NCBI GenBank assembly: GCA_025965155.1
Contig: JAOPXN010000130.1
Location: 18,777-82,776, forward strand
Length of the DNA stretch: 64,000 nt
From: Propionibacteriaceae bacterium
GTDB lineage: Bacteria; Actinomycetota; Actinomycetes; Propionibacteriales; Propionibacteriaceae
Direction: 5' to 3'
Positions 10,210 to 20,041 of the stretch are shown piece after piece (positions within the stretch are counted from its first letter, which is position 1; the number at the start of each line of letters is the position of its first letter). The notes beneath the pieces were generated by a model, which had not been told where the DNA came from, made no database searches, and was given only the letters and a program-made list of their open reading frames with translations. Made by a program: the position numbers and the translations under genes.

Positions 10210-11310
10210 ATGAAGGCCACGGCGGTGATCATGGTGATACTTCTGGGGATGACCGGATGCAGTAGGCCCGCTACCTCGCCCCCGCCGGCCGCCTCCGCGT
10301 CGGATCTGCCGACGGTGCAGACATCGACGGGCGGCGCGCCGGGAGCTGTGCCCGATACAACGACGAGCTCCCGCCCGACCGCCTCCCCGGCGCCCAGCAC
10401 TGCAGCACCGAAGCCGACGATCCCGACACCGCCGCCGCACCCGATCTCGGTCCAGGCCCTGATCGACAAGAAGTACAACGGCGGCGCGCTGAAGCTGGGC
10501 GATCTGCTCGACGACTTCGGTGCGTACAAGCGGTACCTGATCACCTACCGCAGTGAGACGCTGACTATCTCCGGCGTGATGAACGTGCCCGACGGTCCAG
10601 GCCCGTTCCCCGTGCTGGTCCTCAACCACGGGTACATCAACCCGCGCACCTACTTCCCCGGGCAGGGGATGCCGCGCGAGCATGACTATCTGGCCCGGCA
10701 GGGCTACGTGGTGCTGCACACCGACTACCGCGGGCACGCTACCTCCGACAACGACCCGAGCGTCGACTACGAGCTGCGGCTGCCGTACGCCGTCGACGCC
10801 ATCAACGCAGTCCTCGCCGTCAAGAACTCCAAGCTGAAGTTCCTGGACGGCGAGCGGGTGGGCTGGCTCGGTCGGTCGATGGGTGGCAACGTGACGTTGA
10901 CCGCGCTGGTGGCCAAACCTGGTCTGGTGGATGCCGCGGTCATCTACGCCTCGACCAGCTCGCTGGCCGCAGACAACTGGAAGCAGTTCTACCGGCCCAG
11001 TGCCGACCGGGCTCGGGTCAACCGACGGATCGAACGGACCTATGGTCTTCCGGACAAGTCGCCGGAGTTCTGGCGTGCGGCCTCGCCGCGGCCCTACTTC
11101 GGCCGGGTCACCGAACCTCTGCTGGTCCACCACGGAACAGCGGACGACACCTGCCCGATCGAGTGGTCGCGCGACACCGTTGCAGCCCTGCGTAAGGAAG
11201 GCAAGGACGTCGAGCTGGTGCGCTACCGCGGAGAGGGTCACACCTTCGAGGGACAGTGGCGTGCATCGATCAGGCGTACCGTCGACTTTTTCGACCAGCA
11301 CCTCAACTGA
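10210..11310 (+). CDS. Secreted lipoprotein alpha/beta hydrolase (prolyl-oligopeptidase-like)
   Basis: A protein of 366 residues. Residues 1-17 are a short lipoprotein signal ending at a cysteine (MTGC), followed by a ~60-residue Ser/Thr/Pro-rich linker typical of surface lipoproteins. An alpha/beta hydrolase domain follows: LVLNHGYINP (oxyanion region), a nucleophile elbow WLGRSMGGN, HHGTADDTCP with the acidic residue, and GEGHTFEG with the histidine. It is therefore a cell-surface peptidase or esterase of the dienelactone hydrolase/S9 type. No ribosome site is obvious before the ATG, so leaderless translation is possible. Confidence 0.85.
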   Translation: MKATAVIMVILLGMTGCSRPATSPPPAASASDLPTVQTSTGGAPGAVPDTTTSSRPTASPAPSTAAPKPTIPTPPPHPISVQALIDKKYNGGALKLGDLLDDFGAYKRYLITYRSETLTISGVMNVPDGPGPFPVLVLNHGYINPRTYFPGQGMPREHDYLARQGYVVLHTDYRGHATSDNDPSVDYELRLPYAVDAINAVLAVKNSKLKFLDGERVGWLGRSMGGNVTLTALVAKPGLVDAAVIYASTSSLAADNWKQFYRPSADRARVNRRIERTYGLPDKSPEFWRAASPRPYFGRVTEPLLVHHGTADDTCPIEWSRDTVAALRKEGKDVELVRYRGEGHTFEGQWRASIRRTVDFFDQHLN

Positions 11311-11391
11311 GTCGCCGAGACGCTTCGGCCGCCGGCATCCGAACACTGCTCTGCGACCGGCGCGGCAGGACCGGAGTCAGCGGTCTCGAAG

Positions 11392-13323
11392 TCAGCCGCG
11401 TTCCATCGATCCGGCCCACGAGCCCGAGCCGCTGTGGTGCTGGCGGCCCTCTAGCTTGATCACGTGCTGGACGGCGTTGATCAGGGCCAGGTGGGTGAAC
11501 GCCTGCGGGAAGTTGCCGAGGTGCTGCCCGGTGTGGGGATCAATCTCCTCGCCGTACAGCTCCAACGGGCCGGCGAAGGAGAGGAGCTTGGCACAGAGCC
11601 TGCGCGCCCGCTGGTACTCGCCGATCTCGCACAGCGCGGAGACGAGCCAGAAGGAGCAAATCGTGAAGCTACCCTCCTCGCCGGCGAACCCGTCGTCGGT
11701 CTCCTCCACCCGGTAGCGCAGCACCAACCCGTGCACCGTCAGCTCGTCCGCGATCGCCAGGACGGTGGCTCGGATCCGGGGATCGTCCGCGGGTAGGAAG
11801 CGGACCAGCGGTGCGAGCAGCAAGGATGCGTCCAGCGCCTTGGTGCCGTAGTACTGGGTCAACACCCCACGCTCGTCCACACCGTTGGCAAGGACGTCAG
11901 CCTTGATCTCTTCGGCGGCCATCTGCCACTCATCCGCCTTGGCGTCCTCACCACTGAGCCGGGCCAGCCGGGCCCCTCGGTCGACGGCGACCCAGCACAT
12001 GATCTTGGACGAGGTGAAGTGCTTCAGCTCGCCACGTACCTCCCAGATCCCCGCGTCCGGCTCCCGCCAGTGCTTCAACGCCTGGTTCACCTGCTTGTCC
12101 AGCATCGGCCAGATCCGGCCGTCCAGATGGTCGGCTGCCTTGGAGTGCAGGTAGACCGAATCCAGCAGCGCTCCCCACACATCGTGTTGCTCCTGAGCGT
12201 AGGCGGCATTACCGACCCGCACCGGTCGTGAGCCGGCGTAGCCGGGCAGGTGGTCGAGCTCGCGCTCCTCGAGGTTCCGTTCGCCGCCGATGCCGTACAT
12301 GATCTGCAGATCCTCGTCCCGGTCGGCTAGGTCAGCGATGAAGGCGAAGAAGTCGATCGCCTCCCAGTCGAACCCGAGCGAGTAGAGGCCCCACAAGGCG
12401 AAGGTCGCGTCCCGGATCCAGGTGAACCGGTAGTCGTAGTTGCGTTCTCCTCCAGGCGTCTCCGGCAGCGAGGTCGTGCCAGCCGCGGCGATGGCGCCGG
12501 TCGGCACGTAGGTCAGCCCCTTCAACGTCAACGCGCTCCGCTGGAGGTAACTGCGCCAGGGGTGGTCGGCAAACTCACCCCGGGCCAGCCAGTGCTGCCA
12601 GTGGTGCGCCGTCCACACCAGACGCGAGTACGCCTCGGCGAAGTCCATTGGGGGCGGCTTCGATCCCCACGACAACGCGATGTAGCGGACGTCGCCTTCC
12701 TTCAGCAGCGTCCGCGCGCTCGCCTGCCCACCCTCGAAGCCGAGCCTGAGGTCGGTAGTCAGAGTCAAAGCGAGGTCGATTCCCTCGGCTGTTGCCACCC
12801 CCTGGTGGTAGCCGTGCTCGGTGTAGCCCCAGCTGGCGTGGGTCAGCCCGTAGTTGAAGACCGGCTCGCAGTCCACCACCGTCTGCACCTCACCCGAGAC
12901 GCAGCGAATGGTGCGGAGCAGGATGTGCTCGGCGTCGTAGTCGTTGGGAGTCCGTCGATGGGTCTTGGACCGCTTATCCTCGTGCCGCCACGGACCGAGC
13001 AGCAGCGCGTCGCGGACGATGATCCAGCCGGTGGCAGTCGCCCAGCTGGTCTCCAGAATCATCGTCCCCGGTAGATACCGGTGGTCCGCCGGCACCGTCG
13101 CGTCCGCCGGGGCTATCCGGTAGGCGCCGGCGTGCCGGCCAAGGATGTTGCCGAAGACGCTCGGCGAGTCGAATCGCGGCACACACATCCAGTCCACCGA
13201 TCCGCCCGGTGCCACCAAGGCCGAGACCTCTCCGTCGCTGAGGAACCCGTAGTCGCCGATCGGAACGTCGCGCGCGTGGTCGTGGGCGGACGTCATATGG
13301 ACGCTGGTGTTCTTCTTCGCCAT
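11392..13323 (-). CDS. Glycoside hydrolase family 15 (glucoamylase or trehalase type)
   Basis: A protein of 643 residues starting MAKKN. The N-terminal beta-sandwich begins IGDYGFLSDGEVSALV, and the alpha/alpha barrel shows YDYRFTWIRDATFALWG, DEDLQIMYGIGGE, GIWEVRGE (likely acid Glu) and GEEGSFTICSFW (likely base Glu). This family contains bacterial glucoamylases and the actinobacterial trehalases, which cannot be separated by eye. There is no signal peptide. The frame stays open to 13455, but the first 44 codons are not conserved-looking and run into the divergent ligase gene, so the start is set at 13323. The two genes share a 122-bp divergent promoter region. Confidence 0.85.
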   Translation of the reverse strand: MAKKNTSVHMTSAHDHARDVPIGDYGFLSDGEVSALVAPGGSVDWMCVPRFDSPSVFGNILGRHAGAYRIAPADATVPADHRYLPGTMILETSWATATGWIIVRDALLLGPWRHEDKRSKTHRRTPNDYDAEHILLRTIRCVSGEVQTVVDCEPVFNYGLTHASWGYTEHGYHQGVATAEGIDLALTLTTDLRLGFEGGQASARTLLKEGDVRYIALSWGSKPPPMDFAEAYSRLVWTAHHWQHWLARGEFADHPWRSYLQRSALTLKGLTYVPTGAIAAAGTTSLPETPGGERNYDYRFTWIRDATFALWGLYSLGFDWEAIDFFAFIADLADRDEDLQIMYGIGGERNLEERELDHLPGYAGSRPVRVGNAAYAQEQHDVWGALLDSVYLHSKAADHLDGRIWPMLDKQVNQALKHWREPDAGIWEVRGELKHFTSSKIMCWVAVDRGARLARLSGEDAKADEWQMAAEEIKADVLANGVDERGVLTQYYGTKALDASLLLAPLVRFLPADDPRIRATVLAIADELTVHGLVLRYRVEETDDGFAGEEGSFTICSFWLVSALCEIGEYQRARRLCAKLLSFAGPLELYGEEIDPHTGQHLGNFPQAFTHLALINAVQHVIKLEGRQHHSGSGSWAGSMERG

Positions 13324-13445
13324 GAACGAAGCATGGCTGCGTCTGCCGCCGCTGACAAGAGAGCTGGACGATGCCATCAGCACCATAGAGCGGACGATCC
13401 GAGCCGAAGACACGCGCATGTAACAAATGGTTCTTACGATCGGGT

Positions 13446-15977
13446 ATGGCCTCACCGCTGACGCTCGGAGTTGAGGAAGAACTGCATCTGATTGACATGG
13501 CCACCTTCCGCCTCGCGGGACGCGCCCCCGCGCTGCTGGCGCAGCTTCCCGTCGAGCACTTTTCCTCCGAGCTGCAGCGGACCACTGTTGAGATCAACAC
13601 CGATGTCTGCGACACCCTGTCCGAGCTGCGGGATGAGCTGGTCCGGCACCGTCGCGAGCTGGTAGCGGTAGCCGCCGGGGAGGGCATCGGCATCGCTGCG
13701 GTGGGCACCGTGCCGCTGTCCACGGCCGGCGACTTCGAGCTCACCAGCAACGGCCGGTTCGCTCGGATGCAGGAGGACTACCGTCTACTGGTGGACGAGC
13801 AGCTGATCTGCGGCACCCAGTTCCACGTCGGCGTCGCCGACCGCGACGTCGCCGTACGGGTGATCCAGCGGCTCAGCCGAGACCTGCCGCCGCTGCTGGC
13901 GCTGTCGGCCAGCTCCCCGCTGTGGCACGGCTCGGACACCGGGTACGCCAGCATCCGTACCATCATCTGGCAACGCTGGCCGACCGCGGGAGCGACCGGG
14001 ACCATCGGCTCCGCGGCCGAGTACGACGAGCTGCTGGCCGACCTGATCGCCTCCGGTGTCATCACCGACGCCAAGATGGCCTACTTCGACGTCCGGCCGT
14101 CATCGCACGTACCCACGCTGGAGCTGCGGATCTGCGACGCCATCCCGCTGGTCGAAGACTCAGTGCTGGTGGCCGGTCTGTTTCGAGCGCTGGTGGCGGA
14201 AGCCATCGCCGCGGACGAGGCCGGGATCCCCAGTATTCCCCAGGCTCTGCCGCTGCAGCGGGCAGCGATGTGGCGGGCGGCACGAAGCGGTCTCACCGGT
14301 CAACTGCTCGACCACAGCCCTCGGCCGCAGCCCCGGCCGGCGCACGAGGTGATCCGCGCCCTGGTGGACCGTCTCCGGCCCTGCCTCGAGGAGCTGGGCG
14401 ACTACGAAGCGGTTCAACAGCTGGCCGAGCGCACACTGCAGCGCGGCAACTCGGCTGACCGGCAGCGTGGGTCGCTGGCGGAGCGCGGGCGGCTGGCCGA
14501 CGTGGTGCTGCAGGTCGTCGCCGAGACTCAGGATGAGTCGACCGGCCCCGACCAGCCGCCGCAGTCTCACAGCGACTATCCAGCCACCCCGGGCGACGAG
14601 GCGTTCACGCCATCCGGCGTGGTACGCCCGCTCTACCGCGCCGTCGTCAGCGGGCTGGAGTCGCTCGGCCCGTTCATGCTCAGGGACCGGCTGGACGAAC
14701 GCAACCGGTGGCTGTCCGGCGCCGGAATGACCTTCGGGGTGGACGCCGACCAACGGCCCTTCGAGGTGGACCTGGTGCCGCGGCTGATCTCAGCGCATGA
14801 GTGGCGCACCCTCAAGGCTGGACTGATCCAGCGCGCGCGGACCCTCGAGATGTTCCTCCAGGACGTGTACGGACCCGGCGAGGTGGTCCGTGACGGCGTG
14901 CTGCCGGGAGCGGCCGTCTATGAATGTTCCGGTTGGCGCCAGGAAGCACGGATGCTACCGCGCGGAACCGTGCATGCACCGGTGATCGGGTTCGACCTGG
15001 TCCGGGACGACTCGGCCGGCTGGCGGGTGTTGGAGGACAACGCCCGGGTCCCGTCCGGGATCGGATATGCGATGGCCACCCGACAGCTGATGGATGCGGT
15101 GATGCCCGAGCTGCCCAGACCCCCGGACCTGCAGCCCTCCCACACCGCGCCCGTTCTGCTGCGTCGCACCATGGCCGCGCTGACAGCGGTGACGAACCCG
15201 GTGATCGCGCTGCTGTCCGACGGCGCCGGCAACTCGGCCTGGTTCGAGCACCGGCTGCTGGCCGAGCGGGCCGGGTTCCTGCTCGCCCAGCCGGCTGACA
15301 TCGAGGTACAGGGACCCGTCGTGACGGTGCGGGGACGACGGGTCGATGTGCTCTATCTGCGCCTCGACGTCGAGCTCGACGACCTGACCGCACCCGACGG
15401 TCGCCCGATCGGCACGCAGCTACTGCAGTCGGCGGCACGAGGCTCGGTGAGCCTGGCGAACCCGCCCGGCAACGGCGTGGCGGACGACAAGTCCATGTAC
15501 TGCAACGTGCCCGATCTGATCGCCTACTACCTGGGCGAGCGTCCGCTGCTCGACCCGACGCCCACCTACCGCTGCGCTGACCCGGTCGAGCGCAGCTCGG
15601 TGCTGGACCGGCTCGACAAGCTGGTGACCAAACCGGTCGACGGCTACGGCGGTGGCGGCGTACTGATCGGTCCACGGGCCGATGCCGACGAGATCGAGCG
15701 GCGCCGGAAGGAGATCATCGCCGAGCCGGCCCTATGGATTGCGCAGGAGATGGTGAACCTCTCCACCCACCCGACGCTGACCCGCGACGGGATGCAGCCG
15801 CGCCATGTTGACCTCCGGGCCTTCGTCTACCTGACCGGCACCGCCGAGTCCGACGCCGTAGTCGCCGACCTGGGGCTGACCCGGGTAGCTCCGGAAGGAA
15901 GCATGCTGGTGAACTCGTCTCGAGGCGGTGGCGCCAAGGACACCTGGATCCTGGCGGATTCGCCCGAGGAACCGTAA
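13446..15977 (+). CDS. Fusion of GCS2-type carboxylate-amine ligase and circularly permuted ATP-grasp ligase
   Basis: An 843-residue two-enzyme fusion. Residues ~1-330 are a YbdK/GCS2-type glutamate-cysteine ligase fold (LGVEEELHLID at the start, HVPTLELRICD near the end). Residues ~390-840 are a circularly permuted ATP-grasp (DUF404/407 type) with FEVDLVPRLIS, VLEDNARVPSGIGYAM, KPVDGYGGGGVLIG and HVDLRAFVYL. Both halves activate a carboxylate with ATP and join it to an amine, so the product should be a peptide or amide. The amidotransferase follows after 41 bp and the S9 peptidase after that, suggesting one small-peptide pathway. The order of reactions and the substrates are inferred, not shown. 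Confidence 0.85.
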   Translation: MASPLTLGVEEELHLIDMATFRLAGRAPALLAQLPVEHFSSELQRTTVEINTDVCDTLSELRDELVRHRRELVAVAAGEGIGIAAVGTVPLSTAGDFELTSNGRFARMQEDYRLLVDEQLICGTQFHVGVADRDVAVRVIQRLSRDLPPLLALSASSPLWHGSDTGYASIRTIIWQRWPTAGATGTIGSAAEYDELLADLIASGVITDAKMAYFDVRPSSHVPTLELRICDAIPLVEDSVLVAGLFRALVAEAIAADEAGIPSIPQALPLQRAAMWRAARSGLTGQLLDHSPRPQPRPAHEVIRALVDRLRPCLEELGDYEAVQQLAERTLQRGNSADRQRGSLAERGRLADVVLQVVAETQDESTGPDQPPQSHSDYPATPGDEAFTPSGVVRPLYRAVVSGLESLGPFMLRDRLDERNRWLSGAGMTFGVDADQRPFEVDLVPRLISAHEWRTLKAGLIQRARTLEMFLQDVYGPGEVVRDGVLPGAAVYECSGWRQEARMLPRGTVHAPVIGFDLVRDDSAGWRVLEDNARVPSGIGYAMATRQLMDAVMPELPRPPDLQPSHTAPVLLRRTMAALTAVTNPVIALLSDGAGNSAWFEHRLLAERAGFLLAQPADIEVQGPVVTVRGRRVDVLYLRLDVELDDLTAPDGRPIGTQLLQSAARGSVSLANPPGNGVADDKSMYCNVPDLIAYYLGERPLLDPTPTYRCADPVERSSVLDRLDKLVTKPVDGYGGGGVLIGPRADADEIERRRKEIIAEPALWIAQEMVNLSTHPTLTRDGMQPRHVDLRAFVYLTGTAESDAVVADLGLTRVAPEGSMLVNSSRGGGAKDTWILADSPEEP

Positions 15978-16018
15978 GAGACCTTTTCCGTTCCCGACGT
16001 CGACCACAAGGAGATCTG

Positions 16019-17803
16019 ATGTGCGGGCTTGCTGGTGAGATGCGATTCGACGGTGGCCGCGCCGACGTGGCAGCCGTGGACTGTGGCTGCGCCCGGCTGG
16101 CCCCGCGCGGCCCGGACGGCAGCGGGGTATGGGCGAACGGGCCGGTGGCGCTGGGGCACCGCCGCCTGTCCATCATCGACCTGAGCCTCGCGGGATCTCA
16201 GCCGATGGTCGACTCCGGGCACGGGCTGACCGTAGTGTTCAACGGCTGCATCTACAACTACCAGGAGCTGCGGGAGCTGCTGACCGGCCGTGGCCACCGT
16301 TTCTTCTCCACCTCCGACACCGAGGTGATTCTCCGGTCGTACCTGGAGTGGGGTGTTCGCTGCGTGGAGAAGTTCATGGGAATGTTCGCCTTCGCTATCG
16401 CCGAGCGCGACACCGGCCGCCTGATCCTGGGCCGGGACCGGCTCGGGATCAAACCGCTCTATCTGGACCAGAACGCCGAACGGCTCCGCTTTGCCTCCAC
16501 CCTGCCCGCGCTGCTGGCGGCCGGGGGGACCGACACGTCGATCGACAAGGTCGCTCTGGCGCATTACATGACCTTCCACTCAGTCGTACCGGCGCCGCGC
16601 ACGATCCTCAACGGCGTGCGGAAGCTGCCGCCCGCGACCGTACGGACGATCGAGCCGGATGGTCGCAGTACCGACCTGGTCTACTGGACTCCGGCCTTCA
16701 GTCGCGATCCGGCCGACGCTTCGATGACCGAGCGGGACTGGCAGGAGGCTCTGCTGGACAGCCTGCGGACCGCCGTCCAGCGCCGGATGGTGGCCGATGT
16801 CCCGGTCGGCGTGCTGCTGTCTGGCGGGATCGACTCCAGCCTGGTGGTCGCGTTGCTGGCCGAGCAGGGGCAGCAGGACCTGAACACCTTCAGCATCGGG
16901 TTCGAGTCAGCCGGGGGCGAGTCCGGGGAGGAGTTCGAGTACTCGGGGCTGGTCGCCCAGCACTTCGGCACGGTGCACCACCGGATCGAGATCGACAGCA
17001 CCCGACTGCTGCCGGCGATCGACTCGGCCATCGAGGCGATGAGCGAGCCGATGGTCAGCCATGACTGCGTCGCCTTCTATCTGCTCAGCCAGGAGGTGTC
17101 CCGCCACGTCAAGGTGGTTCAGTCCGGCCAGGGAGCGGACGAGGTGCTGGCCGGCTACGACTGGTACCCGCCGCTGGCGGACGTACCGCGGGCGGACGCG
17201 GTGGAGGCGTACGCCCGGGTCTTCTTCGACCGGCGGGACGCTGATCTCCGCAAGCTGCTCAGCCCCGACTGGCTGGTCGACCAGGACGCTCCGCTGCACT
17301 TCATCACCGAACAGTTCGCCCGGCCGGGCGCGCAGACGTCGGTGGATGCGGCGCTGCGCAACGACACCACGATCATGCTGGTCGATGACCCAGTGAAGCG
17401 GGTGGACAACATGACCATGGCCTGGGGCCTCGAGGCGCGGGTGCCGTTCCTGGACCACCAGTTCGTCGAGCTCGCCGGGCGGATCCCGCCGGAGCTGAAG
17501 CTGGCCGATGGCGGCAAGGGCGTGCTCAAGCGGGCCAGCCGCGGGGTGGTTCCGGATGCGGTGATCGACCGGACCAAGGGAAGCTTCCCGGTGCCGGCGA
17601 TCCGCCAGCTGGACGGACCGTACCTGGAACGGGTTCGGGAGGCACTGTCCGACCCGGCGGCACGTCAGCGCGGCCTGTTCGACCAGGCCGCGGCGGACCG
17701 AATGCTGGCCGATCCGAACACCACCAGGACGACCCTCGGCTCCAATGCGCTGTGGCAGCTGGCACTGCTGGAGATGTGGCTGCAGAAGATGGGGATCCGC
17801 TGA
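16019..17803 (+). CDS. Asparagine synthase-like amidotransferase (NAGGN amidotransferase type)
   Basis: A protein of 594 residues. It starts MCGLAGE, so Cys2 can act as the class II glutaminase nucleophile, and NGCIYNYQELR and SDTEVI follow. The synthetase half has the PP-loop LLSGGIDSSLV and SGQGADEVLAGYDWYPPL. The latter resembles N-acetylglutaminylglutamine amidotransferases more than plain asparagine synthetase. It takes ammonia from glutamine to amidate a carboxylate using ATP. An AAGGAG site sits six bases before the ATG. Placed between a double ligase and an S9 peptidase, it probably amidates a dipeptide made upstream. Family sure, exact substrate not. Confidence 0.88.
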   Translation: MCGLAGEMRFDGGRADVAAVDCGCARLAPRGPDGSGVWANGPVALGHRRLSIIDLSLAGSQPMVDSGHGLTVVFNGCIYNYQELRELLTGRGHRFFSTSDTEVILRSYLEWGVRCVEKFMGMFAFAIAERDTGRLILGRDRLGIKPLYLDQNAERLRFASTLPALLAAGGTDTSIDKVALAHYMTFHSVVPAPRTILNGVRKLPPATVRTIEPDGRSTDLVYWTPAFSRDPADASMTERDWQEALLDSLRTAVQRRMVADVPVGVLLSGGIDSSLVVALLAEQGQQDLNTFSIGFESAGGESGEEFEYSGLVAQHFGTVHHRIEIDSTRLLPAIDSAIEAMSEPMVSHDCVAFYLLSQEVSRHVKVVQSGQGADEVLAGYDWYPPLADVPRADAVEAYARVFFDRRDADLRKLLSPDWLVDQDAPLHFITEQFARPGAQTSVDAALRNDTTIMLVDDPVKRVDNMTMAWGLEARVPFLDHQFVELAGRIPPELKLADGGKGVLKRASRGVVPDAVIDRTKGSFPVPAIRQLDGPYLERVREALSDPAARQRGLFDQAAADRMLADPNTTRTTLGSNALWQLALLEMWLQKMGIR

Positions 17804-17804
17804 C

Positions 17805-19751
17805 GTGGAGAAGTTCATCTCCGACCTGGTCGAAGCCTGGGGCAGCTGGGCGCCGACCCTGTCGCACGACGGGCAGCAGGTGGCCTTTGTCAGTGACCGG
17901 CGCGGCCGCCCGGAGCTCTGGGTCTGCCCGGCCGGCCCGGTCGGCGACGGCGCGACGTCCAGCGCGCGGGTCATCGAGATCTCCGACGATCCGGTGACCT
18001 CGGTCTCCTGGTCCGCGGACGGTGAGTGGCTGGCCTGCACGGTCGCCCCGGACGGCGGCGTCCGGACCCACGTGTGGGTGGTGCGTCCGGACGGGTCCGA
18101 CGTCCGCCGGCTCGCCGGCAGCGCCTATCAGCACGCAGCCTTGGGGCCGTGGTCCAGGTACGACCATCAGCTGGTGGTGTCAGTGCCCCGGGCCAGCGTC
18201 GGCTCGGTCAGCCGGTGCGACCTGATCGACCCGGCCACCGGAGAACGAGAGCGGATCGCTCACGGCGGGCTGGTCGAGGTGCTCGACATTGCGGCGGACG
18301 AGCGGTTCGCGCTGCTCCGCGGTGGGCGCCGCGGTCAGCACTATTGCGTCACCCTGGATCGGGTCCGCGACCACGACTACCCACTGCTGCCGTACCCGCA
18401 CATCGGCTCAACGGAGAGCGGTCTGCTCCGCCCGGCTGCCTGGTCGGAGCACCCGGATCACCTGACCGCTTATCTGGTGACCGACGCAGGCCAGCCCCGG
18501 GCTGCGCTCGCTGGGGTAGATCTGGAGCGGGACGGCGTTCGAGGGACCGTCGGTATCCTGGCTGCCCGGGACGACGGCGAGCTGGAGCGGGTCGACGCCG
18601 ACGACGCGGGACGGCTGCTGACCCTGGTCTGGAACGTCGCCGGGAGGAGTGTGCTGGAGCTGTTCGACACCTGCACCGAGGCCCGGACCGAGGTGCCGGA
18701 TCTCCCGGGCGCGGTGATCACCGGCTGCATCCTGGCGCGGAACGGGAAGTCCGCGGTGCTGAGCATGGAGGGCCCGCTTACGCCGCCGCGGCTGTGGCGG
18801 CTCGACACGGCCACCTTGGCGTGGACCCCTATCGACATCGGGCCCCAGGCGATCCCGGAGCAGCTGGTCGAACCGACGCTGGAGCATTTCGACGCCTACG
18901 ACGGGCTGCCACTGACTGGCTGGCTGTACCGTCCGATTGGTGCTGCCGGTGCCGGACCGGTTCTGTTAAGCCTGCACGGCGGACCGGAGTCGCAGGAGCG
19001 GCCGACGTTCAGCGCCCAGCATCAGGCAGTGGTGGCCGCCGGCATCTCGGTGTTCGCGCCGAACGTGCGCGGTTCGACCGGCTTCGGACGGCAGTTCGCC
19101 CACCTCGACGACCGCAACGGGCGCTACAACGGCATCGCCGACGTCGCATCGTGTGTGGGCTACCTGGTGCAGGCGGGGATCGGTGAACCGGGCCGGATCG
19201 CCGTTTCGGGACGCTCCTACGGCGGCTATTTGACTCTGGCGGCGCTGGTGCGTTTCCCGTCGCTTTTCGCGGCTGGGGTCGACATCTGCGGCATGTCTGA
19301 CCTGCTCACCTTTTACCGCGACACGGAGCCCTGGATCGCCGAGGCCGCCGTCACCAAGTACGGCCATCCCGAGCGGGACCGTGCGCTGCTGGAAGATCTG
19401 TCCCCGCTGCCGAAGGCTGCCTCGATCGCCGCCCCACTCTTGGTGGTGCACGGCGAGCACGACACGAATGTGCCGATCGGCGAGGCGCGCCAGATTGTCG
19501 CCGCGCTGGAGGCGCTGGATTCTGAAGTGGAGTTTCTGGAACTCGCCGGCGAAGGACACGAGTACCGGATGCAGTCGTCGCGAAAAATCCTCATCTCCCA
19601 CCTGCTGGACTTCCTCAATGGTCATCTGCTGCGTTCTCACCGCGAGCCTGCCAGCGATGGGGTTGTGGGCAGCGAACCTGGCGGTACGGTGACCGCGCTG
19701 CGCCATCGGACGGCCGATGACCAGGGCTCGCGCCGCGCCTTTTCTGACTGA
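17805..19751 (+). CDS. S9 family peptidase (prolyl oligopeptidase / acylaminoacyl peptidase type)
   Basis: A protein of 648 residues, cytoplasmic (no signal peptide). The N-terminal ~380 residues are a beta-propeller with WD40-like strands (SHDGQQVAFVSDRRG). The C-terminal alpha/beta hydrolase domain has LSLHGGPESQ, the nucleophile elbow GRSYGGY (Ser471), VVHGEHDTNVPIGEA for the Asp, and GEGHEYRM for the His. The GTG start is one base after the amidotransferase stop, so translation is probably coupled. It likely removes or turns over the amidated peptide made by the two upstream enzymes, the role filled by an M42 peptidase in proteobacterial NAGGN clusters. Confidence 0.9.
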   Translation: MEKFISDLVEAWGSWAPTLSHDGQQVAFVSDRRGRPELWVCPAGPVGDGATSSARVIEISDDPVTSVSWSADGEWLACTVAPDGGVRTHVWVVRPDGSDVRRLAGSAYQHAALGPWSRYDHQLVVSVPRASVGSVSRCDLIDPATGERERIAHGGLVEVLDIAADERFALLRGGRRGQHYCVTLDRVRDHDYPLLPYPHIGSTESGLLRPAAWSEHPDHLTAYLVTDAGQPRAALAGVDLERDGVRGTVGILAARDDGELERVDADDAGRLLTLVWNVAGRSVLELFDTCTEARTEVPDLPGAVITGCILARNGKSAVLSMEGPLTPPRLWRLDTATLAWTPIDIGPQAIPEQLVEPTLEHFDAYDGLPLTGWLYRPIGAAGAGPVLLSLHGGPESQERPTFSAQHQAVVAAGISVFAPNVRGSTGFGRQFAHLDDRNGRYNGIADVASCVGYLVQAGIGEPGRIAVSGRSYGGYLTLAALVRFPSLFAAGVDICGMSDLLTFYRDTEPWIAEAAVTKYGHPERDRALLEDLSPLPKAASIAAPLLVVHGEHDTNVPIGEARQIVAALEALDSEVEFLELAGEGHEYRMQSSRKILISHLLDFLNGHLLRSHREPASDGVVGSEPGGTVTALRHRTADDQGSRRAFSD

Positions 19752-20041
19752 CGCCATCCGCAGATGGGAGTGAGCGACCAGCTCTATCGGCCGGCGACAG
19801 ATTCGCGCCGAGCGCCTACCGCAGATTCGGCGGAGCGCCGGCGGGTACCAGTGCCACGCTGTCCGGGTTCAGCAGCGCAGCCCGGGCAGTTCTTCGTCGC
19901 CACGTTCGGTACGAGCGCTCCACGCGGGGTCGCACCGCGCTTCAACCCATGTCGATCATCCGGCAGCACGTCAGGCACGTCCTCGTCAGACGCCGCACCT
20001 CCCACGGCAAAGGACGCCTCAGCATCCTGCTGGTCCGGCAG

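Noticed and set aside
9241..11346. 701-codon open frame on the minus strand
   Set aside because: It runs across the ROK kinase and lipoprotein genes. Its protein is Arg/Gly/Val-rich without any family feature.
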